DNA of 64,000 nucleotides from positions 39,393,223 through 39,457,222 of the forward strand of contig NC_087066.1 of NCBI RefSeq assembly GCF_963678635.1, in the 5' to 3' direction. This document shows, one piece after another, positions 1-12,400 of the stretch. Each line of letters begins with the position of its first letter. The first letter of the stretch is position 1. The notes under the pieces were generated by a model. It searched no databases. It saw nothing but the letters and a program-made list of their open reading frames with translations, and was not told the DNA's origin. This DNA is from Symsagittifera roscoffensis. Lineage: Eukaryota > Xenacoelomorpha > Acoela > Convolutidae. The position numbers and the translations under genes were made by a program.

Positions 1-303
1 TTCTCTAACATTGTATATCTTCTAAACTATCTCAGTGATTTAAAATTTCGTCCTTGAGTAGACCTTAGACACCCAGACGTTCGAGTAAATTTTAAAGCAT
101 CATTCTCTAAAGAAATTATTGTAACAGCTGGTAAATTGTGATAGCAAATTTCAGATGCGTTTCAACACATGCCATAACGATTCGGACACACTTCGCTGTT
201 TTGTGAAGTAGAATTTCACTTTCGGTAAAACTGGTTGACTGAGAATAGGGCATGTCAGAACTTTGCTCTTATTGCATTTGAAAACATGGAGTCGTGTGAT
301 TAC

Positions 304-471
304 CTGGTCACCGAGGTAGAGGTTGGGGAGGATCTGGGTAAGGCTTCCGGCTCGCTTTGAGGTCAGATAGAGGGGGTTCCGGGAACTGGAGCCAGAGGAG
401 TTGCAACTGGAGTGTCTGAGACAGGTCGAGCTGCTGTTGAGCGAAGAAGAAGTGATGTGCTTCTTATGACC
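304..471 (-). CDS. DUSP exon 5 (start of catalytic domain)
   Basis: Residues 389-444. A Ser-rich stretch is followed by SLTQILPNLYLGDQ, the hallmark entry into a DSPc catalytic domain. The acceptor is TTGGCAG|GGT and the donor CAG|GTAATC, both phase 0. The catalytic Cys and Arg must lie in exons beyond the left edge. Confidence 0.85.
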
Positions 472-3400
472 CTGCCAACCAATCATTTCAAAATCAACTA
501 ATTTATTTCTTTTCGAAATGAACTAATTTAATGAAACCGAATTGAAGCTGATTTTATGCTAATGTTGAAATGGATAAACGGGCAGAGTGAGTGGAAGAGG
601 ACGTCTCACTTCCCACAGGATTTCGAAACCCTCGCCACCCAAAACTTTCCCCTTTGGTACCGATTTATGCCACCCATTTCGGTCGACCAGCCCTAATCTT
701 TTAAAATGCAACTTGGGCGCAAAAGCAAAAAACTAATTTTTGGAGACAGAGTATAGAATACATGAAACACGTTTGCGCGATTCTCAGCCAATAATGATCA
801 AATCGCTAGTTGCTAATGTTGTTTTAATTTGATGTTTTAGTCGCGTTTATCATCGGCAAAATTTCGGCTTTTTGAATCCGATTTTTTTTCGCCTGTAACA
901 CACTCATCTTAAAGGTAATTATATTGTTATCTTCTTTTAAAAAAATTCTAACTGGAATTTATGCCCCTTTTTTATATACCAATTTATACATCTCAATTTT
1001 GGAGGAAAAAAGCAAACATAATCGCAATTATTTGAAAGCAAAAATCTTCAAAAAAATTTACAGCGCGCATTCTTGGGCCCATTTAAAAAAACATTGCCTT
1101 AGGTGCAGAAAATTTTGTCTGAATGGAGTCTTTTTGTTCTTTTCGCAAAGCTTCACAAAGAAAGAAATCAACTAACATAGCAAAAAAATCCAGAGTGATC
1201 AAATATTAAGTCTCAGTTCACTTAAAATTACTAGCATAAAGAACACACAAACGCTAGCAGTGGCAAATTCAGGGAGGATGTAGGATTTTCTCGAGGGGGG
1301 TGCGGATTTTCAAAAACTTCCCAAAAAAATTTGACCTTTTTTTAAGTCGACCAAATTGATTTTCCGAGCGCTCCCAGAACAATATAAAGACCTTGTTTGG
1401 CCAAATGTTTTTGATATTTTGACCGCTGCAGGTAAATTTCGGAAAAAACGGGTCAAAAATGTAATATATTGGCGCCCAATGTAAATATTGGCGCCCAAGA
1501 CGCCTTAAGAAAATTTTAAGACTATTCAGCCAAAATGATTGTCATAAAAATATACCAAGGGGGTCCCTTTGGTTGGTGAGGGAGTCGAATCCAAGAAGGA
1601 GGCGTTCACATCTTAGTGATTAGACCCCCTCATCAACCAAAGGGTCCCCCGTTTGGTAGTAGTTTTTGACCCTGGACTTTGTGGCGTATTCGGTAGTGAT
1701 CGTGCCTGACCGTCAATGATATGATAGCGGTATCAAATCGAACGTTTGCCGCAATTTGCAAGGTGAGAGCTACAAGATAGCCACAGCTTAATGTGCCCAT
1801 GATTAAGTGAGCTCTAGATCAACTTTTAATGATTAACCTCCGGGTTAGGCCTCCCGGCTAGTTGACTTTAAAAATAGCCGACTGACAGCTGGAAAAAAAT
1901 GAAAGCAACGAAACAGAGAAAAAACGGACTTACTTTCAATAAAACTAACTCAATTCGAAAAACTAGCTTAATAGATTGTTAGTCCAATTTTATTCTGCTG
2001 GGAAACCTATAAATTGAATAGCATTTTCGAAACCAGAAGTCTCACATTTTTTTCGCGCCATTTCAACGTTCAATTTTGGAGAAGGCAATTTACCACATTT
2101 TTTTTTACCAAAGCGCATTCATTAATTCATTTTTGTGTATGAATGCTATCTGTCATTAGCTGTTATTAGAATGTTAGTTATTAGAGTATTTTAAAACTTT
2201 TCCTGAAAACAAAAAAAAATCATCAAGACCTATAAAAAAGTCTTCACTACTTTCATCGACTCCTAATAATTAATCTCCTTGTTACGCCTCCGGGCTAGTT
2301 GACAAAAAAAAATGTCTGCAATATGGACTGACCGTTTCCCGAGATTGCACACTTAAAAGATTGGAGTCGCGGAAAAGGTCGACAGATTTGCTTTTGGAGG
2401 TCAAAATTCCACTGGAGAGGGAAGGCAGGTCAGTTGAGGATATCGGTGTTCCATTTTTAATGTGAGGTCGCAGAAATCCCGTTCTCGGTAAACTATCAGT
2501 ACACTGTGTCTGGTTGTAGTCAGTTTGACCGTTTAAGTAAGATAAGCTAGGGTTTTGACCTGTCGAAAGATCTGGCGCGTTGCATCCAGCTGATACCTCG
2601 GCACCTTTTGGCGACTCCAGCTGAGCTAGATCTGGTGCCAAGTTGAAAGCTCTGAAGTCTCGTAAGCTAGAAAAAAAAACAGAAATAATGCGAAAGAAAC
2701 TATGTTTTTAGGTGTTTCAGTTTTTTATTGACAAATATGAAAAATGGGGAGGAACCCGTATTCGTATGTGTTCTAGTTTTTTCTATTTTTTGCATTCGAC
2801 ACATTGATGTTCTACCAACCACTCTCAAGAAAAATGAAGTAATTGTATCCTCAATGAGACAAAAATCCTCAGGAGAAAAAAATGCTAGCTTGAAATTCAA
2901 AAAAAAATCTTAAAGCTCTTCAAAATTCACAAATCTTTTAAAATTGACATAAACTTTGCCAAGACTAACCCAAAATGCCACCTTATGGATGCTTTAGGAA
3001 TTCAAGATATTTGACGTGATCCCTGGAATTGTAGTACGACGCGACGGACTCTGCGTGAGATTAGGTTACCGACTAAAATCGCGATGAAGTAGAGCATCAT
3101 TTCAGCCTTACAAAATACATTAAAAAGCTGACAATTTTTCTAAAAAGCCTTTTTGTAACTTTTTCATTTAAAACAAACTTACAAAAAATCAAAGACAAAA
3201 CGTCAAAAACATAATTTGAGCGCGATCAAATTATCTCAACATTTTTTTCTAGGAAAAAAATAAATGGCCTTACAAATCTTGTCAAGGAAAATCGATCAGA
3301 TAAAAACCTTCAATTTTTCCCCTTTTTGTTGCCTTCATTTAACAAAGTAAAAGAAATTAATTTTAGAAAAAATCTTGAAAGTCGAACCGCGAAAAAAAAA

Positions 3401-6400
3401 CATCGCCAACAGACAGTTGGAACAGAGTCAATGAGCGCAGTTAAACAGAAAAAATCAACCTCGACAAAAAACATGGTCAACAGACAGTTGAAAAAGAGTC
3501 CATGAACGCAATTAAACAGAATAAAAACTGACTTAATTTTTTAACGAAATTTCAAAGAAAAAATAGATGCGCTCACAGCTCTTGAGTTTCTAAAAGAATT
3601 TTTGGTTGACACTTTTTCAATAAAATTAACCCAAATCGAGAAAATTGGATCAGTAGAAAAAACTTTTAAATCGCTGTATTAAATTCGACTGGCGTGTAAC
3701 GCACCTCCCGTACTCATAATAAACCGCATCTATTGGAAATAAAATCTGCATTCTTTGAGTGTACTCTGACACCACCCAATTAAAAGGTCTTTTATATTAG
3801 CTCTTCGAAAAAATTAAAATGAACTAAGAAACGTCACATATGGGAAACCAAAAGCAATTGAGCAGTCGCATTCGGCGCAAAAGATTTGCAAATTTTGAGA
3901 GTACTTTTTATAGTACCCAACTACAACGTTGGGAAATTCAAATCTTGAGAAACTTCACCCTAAGTTTTCTTAAAAAGGTATTTTTTGAGAATCAGAGTAA
4001 CTTGGATAACTACCAAGACTTCAGCAGTCTTATTTGATGGCAATACTTTGAAAGTACCCTGACAGCACACAATTACAGGGCTGGGAATTTGACTTTAAAG
4101 AACTATTTTGTTATTTGAGTTTTCAGAAAATGTCCGAAAAAAATCACAAAATTCGTCTTATCTCTTTAACTAAAAAGATTTGAGCATTCTTAATTGGAGG
4201 CCAAATTTCCAACCCCTGGGTTAGGAATTTCAAACTTTGAAAAAAAATTAAATTAATTTTCATTAAAAATTTTTTGAAAAAAGCACAAAAAAACGTCATA
4301 TCTGGAAAAGTGCAAGATTTTGAGCAGTCTTATTTGGAGGCAAAAATTGCATTTCATGAGAGTACCTTGACCGATTCCAATAACAGGATTGAGATCTCCA
4401 ACGTTTTGGAATTTTTTAACTTCTGAGTTTTGGAAAAGTTCTGGAAAAAAAATCATCGCGACCTAAAAGGGAGTCTGAACTACGCTCATCGCCTCTTAAA
4501 AACCATCACGCACGGTCTTTGTAAGAATCTTCACTACGTTCATTGACTCTGAAAAAACAAACCACCCTACTTTGCTCACTTCGTTCCTGAGACTTAATTA
4601 ACAGCCTAGATAAAAATATATACCCCAGCTCAATCGTGGCCATGTAACAGTTCCCATTGACAGTGTTTTTTATTTGACATCATTTCATGTTCCGACCATT
4701 TGAGAAACGGAGAAGAACTTTGTATTCGGCTGTGTTTTAGTCTGTTTTGTTTTGTTTTCCACGCAAATTCATCAAATCTCAAACAATCATGGGAAAAAAT
4801 TGACTGATATATCATATCAAAGCCGTTTCAGTCTCAATTCGAACGACAGTAAAAAATTTCAAAAATTTTTCTGAGTGTCGAGAAAAATCGGTTTGAAAAT
4901 TTCGATTTTTCGTCTAATTTCAGGCGAGTGACAGGCTTACAATAGCTTCTTGATGCTTAACTTAAGCCTTGAAAATTTACTTATCAAATAAGGTTAGTTT
5001 TTGGAGTTTTAAGAGCCATCTTAGGAATCAAAAACTTCTGAAAAAAAAAATGAAAATTTTTTCAATTTTTTTCTGGTCATTTTTCTCCAAAAAATGATTT
5101 CCAATTTGCGGATTTTTCTATGACTATCGATTATGCCTAAGCTCTACTTCTTTGGTCAGAGCCTCTTATCACCACGCCGAAAAAAAACTTAGAAAAAAAC
5201 TAGCGTATAACTCACCTCCCGTGCTTCTAATTTTTTTAACAACTCAAATAGAACCGCATATACTAAAAATAAGATCTGCATCCTTTGAGCGTACTCTACT
5301 CTGAGACCACACAATTACAGGGTTCGTTATTATACATTTTGCAAAGTTTTTTATTCAAGTTTTTTTAATACAAATTTTGAAAAACCGTAAAATTTCATGA
5401 AGTTTTTTATTCAAGTTTTATAAAAGTTCTTTGAAAAAATTGAAGATAAACTAGGAAACGTCACATTTAAGAAATTAAATGCAATTGAGCAGCCGCATTT
5501 GCACGCAAGATTTGAAAGTGCTGAGAGCACACTAACAGTCCTCAACTACAACGTTGGGAACTTCAAATTTTAAAAAAAATTAAATTTAAGTTTTCTAAAA
5601 AAAGATATTTTATGAAAACCAGATATAATTTCACATCTCGAAAAGTACAAAAAAAATTGAGCAGTCTTCTTTCAAGCAATAATTGCAATCCTTGACAGTA
5701 CTCTGACAGCATGTAAGTACAGGGTTGGAAATTTCAATTTTGTGAATTACTCTGTAATTTGAGTTTTTTGAAAATTAGTGAAAAAATCAAAAAAATCGTC
5801 TTATCTTGTAAACTAAAAGAGTTGGAGGCCCAAATCGCAACCCCTGAGGTTACGCTGACAGCCCCTAATTACAGGTTAGGAATTTCATTTTTTTGAAAAA
5901 AAAAAGTTTTAATTTAAGTTTGAAAAAATCACCAAAAACGTCATATCTGGAAAACTACAAAACTTTGAGCCTTTATTTTTGGAGGAAAAATTTGCAACTC
6001 CTGAGAAAACCCTGACAGAGCCACAGTATAGATGAGAACTTCAAATTTTGTGAAAATTTTTTGGATCTAAGTTCTCTGATAAATTTTGAAAAAATCCTCA
6101 AAAACGTCATATCTCGAAAACTACAAGGATTTGAGCAGTCATAATCAGAGGCAAAATTTGCAACCCAATGACAGTACCCTCACAATTTTCAACAACAGGA
6201 TTGACATCTTGAAAGTTTTGGAAGTTTTTAAAAACCAATTTTCTTTGAAAATTTTTGAAAAAATCATAAAAAAACGTCATATCTGGAAAACTAACAAGAT
6301 TTGAGCACTCACAATTGGAGGCAAGATTCACAACCCCTGAGAATACTTTGGCAGCCCCCACTAAAGAGTTAGGGATTTCAAATTTCTTTTAAAAACACAA

Positions 6401-9400
6401 AAAACGTCATATCTAGAAAACTACGAAGTTTTGACAAGTGAGATTTGGGGCCAAGATGCGCAACCCCTAAGAGTACCCTGATAGCACCCAAAACTGAGAA
6501 ATTTTTTTTTAAATTAAATTTTCTACAAATTTATGAAAAATCTCGAAAATTGACGTTTCTCGTAAACTAAAATTGCCGTATCTCGTATATGGAGGCCAGA
6601 ATCGCAAAAACTGGGAGAACCCTGACAGCATCCCACTATTGAGCAGCTAATTTCAAAATTGATGAAATAAACACTGAACTTAAACTGGAAAATCCAAAAA
6701 AATTTCAACCATTGCAATATACGATAGAGCTTAAACATGCAAAAATTCTTTTGTTAAACATGCAAAAATAATACGTTGAAAAAGTTTAAGCATGGCGAGA
6801 TAGTGAAGCCCGCATTTAAAAATATAATAGATTTGTTGTATTTTTTAAGAGTTAAGATGGAACCTTCTGTGCTACTTGCACAGTAACCTGCTATCCTTGT
6901 TAGTTATTTGAAACATTTTTTAAATCGAATTACAAGGCACAGCCAAAAATGCAGTAGGTTACAATCGATTATGAAATGCATCTCGGGGTATAGTTCTTTT
7001 TGCTAAAGATGCTAATTTACTTTGTCAAAAAAATAGATCACGCTTAGTGACCCCTTTGGAAATAAAAACGGGTATGCTAAGTGACCCACTTCCAATAAAA
7101 AGTTGAGTTATGTTACGCGAATGGTTTGCTAATTGGTCAGCCATGCAGCATCATTACAGATTTCTGGAAAACAAACAGCCATTCCTTAGTGGACGATGGA
7201 CAAGGATTTTCTATCACTACAAAAAAACTGAAACCGTTGTCCAATCGTTTACTATTTAGATTACTATTACTAAATAAATAGATGATAAAATTAAAATTAA
7301 ATCAATTAAATTACTCTAAGTGACATGTCTTCAACTTTAATATTCTTAATTAGTATTTTTTCGGTCGATCATACTCCATTAATTCGATTGTATCGTATTC
7401 GTTTACTCTAGTCTGAATTTGATCTGCATATCAAATTCATGACCTGGTTACTAGTTGTCAATTTGCGAGCACAAACAGTCTTATGTAGACTGATAGTCCC
7501 AGACTTTCCCGCCCTCAATTGACGATTAGATGTCATTAAGTTATCTTATGACTACTACGGGCAACAGAAAGGTGTTTTTAATGAAACAATTAAAGGCAAT
7601 ATGTTATTATTTCATGAACATCTAAACATTAAAAGCGGGTCGAACTGACTGAGTGACGCATTGTCTAACAGGAGCGATAGTTGCAAACTTTTGAGATCTA
7701 CTTTATAACTCACAGCTCTGGTACCATCTTCACCAACTCCCCTCTCCGATGATAATATTTTCGAAATTGAGAGCCATAAGAACTAAGAGCCGCGTGCAAT
7801 AAATATGTTCGAAATCTCGAGCTCTGCAAAAAATCTTTATTAAAACTTAACATTTCGGTATAACTTTCATCACATCAGTCGGTTTTCTGGCAAACAAAAA
7901 TAATGTTTTTGAGCAAACAAAATACTATTTCTAGCAAACAAAATACTATTTCTGAGTGAGCAAAATTGGGTTTTTGAGCACTCTTTGAGCAAAAAAAAAA
8001 CCTTTTAAGCGCAATCTCCACCTTCAAAAGAGCCCTTATAATTTTTAAGGGTCAGTTGGCACTGAGTGTTATGTACTTTGGGCTTTATACTTTTGGAAAA
8101 ACTTATTAATTTCCATCTTAAATTTAGATAGGAGAATTATTAGAGCAAAAAATATATCAACATTCTCAGAGGTACAAAGAAAATGCATATTATTGTCCCG
8201 ACCATTTGAAAAATGGGGAGGAACTTTGTATTTGTATTTGGGTGTGCTTTAGTTTTTTCTTTTTCTTTATTTTTTGTTTTCCGCGCAAAATCAGATACCA
8301 CAAAAAATCATCGAAATGGGTCGAATGATATATCAAATTAAAACCCTTTCCTTCATGATTCAAACGACATTTTAAAAATTTGAAAAATCTTTTGTCGAGA
8401 AAAAACCGTTTGAAATTTTTGGTTTTTGGTCTAATTTCAAGCTAATAAGGTGAGGCTTAGCAGGCTTACATACGCTTATTTATGCTTAATTTAAGCCGTG
8501 TAAACCTAGTTTTTTGGAGTATTTTTAGCGCCAGTTTGGGAATCAAAACTTCAAAATTCAACAACTTTCTGCAAAAAAAATCGAAATTTGAATTTTTTAC
8601 CAATTTTTTTTTGCGTTTTAACATTAAAACACTGGTTACCCAATGATAGAGACAGTTAACATACCGCATATTCTCAGAAGCTGTGCTTCAAATAGTAGGT
8701 AGTTTCGGAATGTTATGATTATTTTTCCGACAACTTCACGAACTATGAAAGGAATTACGGATTAGCTAGTGCTTTTTAGCCCAATTGATCACCCCGAGAA
8801 AAATAAGTTACTATACAAAAACCTAATTGGTCGTAATGCGAATTCTGTGTCGAGCATAAAGTTTTTCACACGAACCATTATTTCGATAAGACATGGTTGG
8901 AAAATTTATCTTGCGCTGGAAAAAGAGGAATGACCTTATAACAAAAGGTGCACGAGCTCACTTGTGCAAAAAAACGCCACAAAAATTATAGAAAGATAAC
9001 CAAACAAAAAATGCTTCAGCCATGAATTTCCGACCGCCTGAAAACTAGAAACTTACAAAAACTGATCGCAGGTCATATATTGTTTTACATTCGAATTCAA
9101 GACTTTGATAATTCTAAAACGAGCATAAAAAAATTCCACATTAACCATGAATTCAAAAAAACGGCGCTGTAAAACACATCTTGCGTTGGAAAAAATCGAT
9201 TGACCTTATAACACTAAGTGCGCAAGCTTACTTGTGCAATAAAATCAAACATTACATAAATTAAAGAATCAATCGTTACTCAAGTACGCCTGAAGGAGCT
9301 TCAACATGATGATATATCACTCGACTCCCCAAATTTCGGGCTCTTGACTTTGCATGACAAAAAAAATAATTGGTCGGAATAATTGAACACCATAATTAAA

Positions 9401-12400
9401 CAAAACATAGCCAATAGACAGCGTATCTGATTTTCTAAAAATAATTCGAGGCTCATTTCTAATTGTTCTTATTGCACTTGTAGAAAAAACCTCGAGTTAG
9501 TAAAAAAAAAAATCAGCTATGTCTGAGATTCTCACCTGCGACTTACAGATTAGGAGTCTTACACACTAACCACTCAGCTACGGACGCTTAATATGCACCA
9601 AGCACTAGCCACAAAAAAAGCAGAGAACAGATGGTATGCAAATTCTAATGCTACAGGGAAATTTCGAAATCAAGGAACACTTTTACTGAACACTTTCATT
9701 TGCGAGATAAGTTACAAAAAAACAAGTTTCGTAATAGTACACTAAGCTGATCGCTAGTTTAAAAGAAGGATATGAACTAAACTTGAAAAGAAATCAAATA
9801 CAAGCCGCGAAAAATCAAGTTTAAGTGCGAACCCTACGACTTTTTCTGAAAATTAAGAGAAAATACTCATGGCCTATTTAAAAAACTGAACAACATTCAT
9901 CGATTCTTAATAAATCTAAAACAATAAGCCATAAGAAAGCGTTGAAACAAAATTGCGCCATTTTCATTTGAGCCATGTAGCTCGAAAAAATCTAGTTTCA
10001 ACTTAACTTAGCTTTCAATTTTAAGAATCACGAGAAACAAAAAACGGCTCTACAAAAAAATCACGCATATAAGCCTTGAAAAGTTGAACAATTCAGAACT
10101 GCATCAATCTAAAAACTTAGTCACCTGCAACATTCGATAATCCACCCAGTCAAGAGAGCTTAGGACGGTAGGAGCACTCAGCCTCGAGCACGGGCGGATT
10201 TTGGGGGAGGGGCGACCGCCCCCCCCCCCCCCTCAGGGATTCGACCCTCTGCCGACCCAAGGGTGGGTCCCCCCTTTGTACTATTTTGAGATATCCATAT
10301 TTGGTGACGGACCCTAAAATATTTCTAAAGGCGCCAATATATACTAATTTAAAGGGGGGAGCGCGCGCCGAAAAAGCGCGATTTTTTTGTCAAAATTTTC
10401 CAAAAAGTGCCTAAAGATGCTTTTTGGCCTGTTTTTTTTCAAAATTTTGCCAGCGGCGCATAAAATTTGATTTCCCAAAACTTTTTGAAAATCCCCCTCG
10501 AGAAAATCCTAGATCCGCCCCCTGGTCTTAAATATATCTCAATTAGAAGTAATATTGAATGCGTTTTAATAGGGCGGATATATCTGATGCTATTTAAATC
10601 ACCACATGGTATTTAATCTGTAGACAGATGCTGAAAATTAACAAAAAAAATTAAAAGAAAAATGAGCTTATTATTTTTGGGGAAAATTGACTGGTAATGT
10701 ACAACAAGCGTCGCTTTTATATACAATAAACGCCTCAAACTGCGATGTGAAACTTATGATGAATTAATAGATATAGAGAATAAATTAGTTATAATTATGG
10801 ATATAGATCCTTTCATTCTCCCAGTACATCAGTCACCAATCTTCGTCTTAACTTAACTTCATGTTCATTCAAAAAGAAGGGAAAACGCTCCAGAAAGGAA
10901 AAAGGAAATAGCTATTTTCAATAATAACTTGCTACTTTAATACTGATTATTGATTTTTTTTTGGTTAAAAATAACGAGATAAGGCCTGGGAACTGCAGAT
11001 ATGTGTGTTTCAGATTATCTCCCAGCCTAACAAATCAGATTATATTTGTTCATTTGTGAGCTAAAGGGTAAATTTCATTGGTCCAACTTACGCCCGCTAC
11101 CAATGACTGCTTTTTAGTCCGCTGCGCGCTTAAAAAAATAATATTTCTTTTAGTCCAATGGGCTGTAAACAATTATTGCCTTTGGGCACGTCATTTGCAA
11201 CTAATTGTAGATAAAAAAGGCATGGTAGATAAAAAAAGGCAATTTTAAAACTTTTATTTAACTTGCCTTGTCGATATGTTTGTACTCTTCTCTACAGCTA
11301 CAGCATATTCTGGAATTAACCTTAACTTTGTCGTAGCATATCGTAAAACACATTTAATCAAATCATTTTTTGAACTTCAAAAGGCAAAACAGAACTCATA
11401 AATTGATCGAGGAAAATTTCTTCTGCCGCTAACTTCAGTTAATTTGATACTGTTTTTATCATTTAAATCATAAAATTTTCCTTCTTTTTAATCATTTATC
11501 GGAAGTAAATATTTCTCCCTATAATAATTTGTATCTCCGCAGTGCCGCCTCCCATTTATATAACTACATATTTAAAAAATAGTTTCCCAGATAACTTTGA
11601 AGCTTGAAACCACCGCCTACTTTTATTAACAGACTGTCGTTACAACATAACGTGCTCTTTACTGCGCCACAAAAACAAATTACGGCTGATCAAAAACCAT
11701 TTCAATATAATTGCATATTATATCTCTTCAATTCTCTCGGCACTTTTACAATGATGCAGTTTCAACCTGTTTCAACGTGGGGCTTAAACACAGGTACATT
11801 CCACCCTATTTCCAGTCTCATTATCCATGCCGACAGTTCTTTGGTCTCCCAATATGGAGAGCTACCTCAGGGTGCCTCAGAAACTCCGCATCTTCAGATT
11901 TTCTCCCCATCCTCGTCGTCTTCTATCCCTTTGCTCTCGGCAGACGGCGACGATGACGGTGAAAAACGCGACACTAACGACACTGCACGAATAGCGTCGG
12001 GAGTGATGCACTCTTTGCTTAGTGCGTTCGGTGTTTCGTTCAACCTGATGGTTCTCATGATCAATTGGCTCGAGTGTCGTCCCTCCCGGCGCACGGGGGC
12101 GCCAACCATGGTTAACATCAGTCTACTCGCAGTCTGCGATCTCCTCTACTCGCTCATGTCAGCTTACTATGCTGTGGCCAGCTTCTTAGGAGATCATAAT
12201 TTCCTAGGGGTGTGGTCCTGCCGGTAAGTAAATTTCGATCGCTTTCATTCATCACTGGCGAACAGATTGATACCGCAAAATTTTTGCAAAAAACGACATC
12301 AAAAATCAGTCTCTTAAACATCCGATAAAGGTGACACTCGATAACAGTGCGACCATGGAAGGGGTTGTACTCTTTTTGAAAAGTGTTAGTTTAAAATAGT

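Noticed and set aside
3690-6840. CRISPR array
   Set aside because: Units are about 168 bp, diverged throughout and without unique spacers; the genome is eukaryotic.
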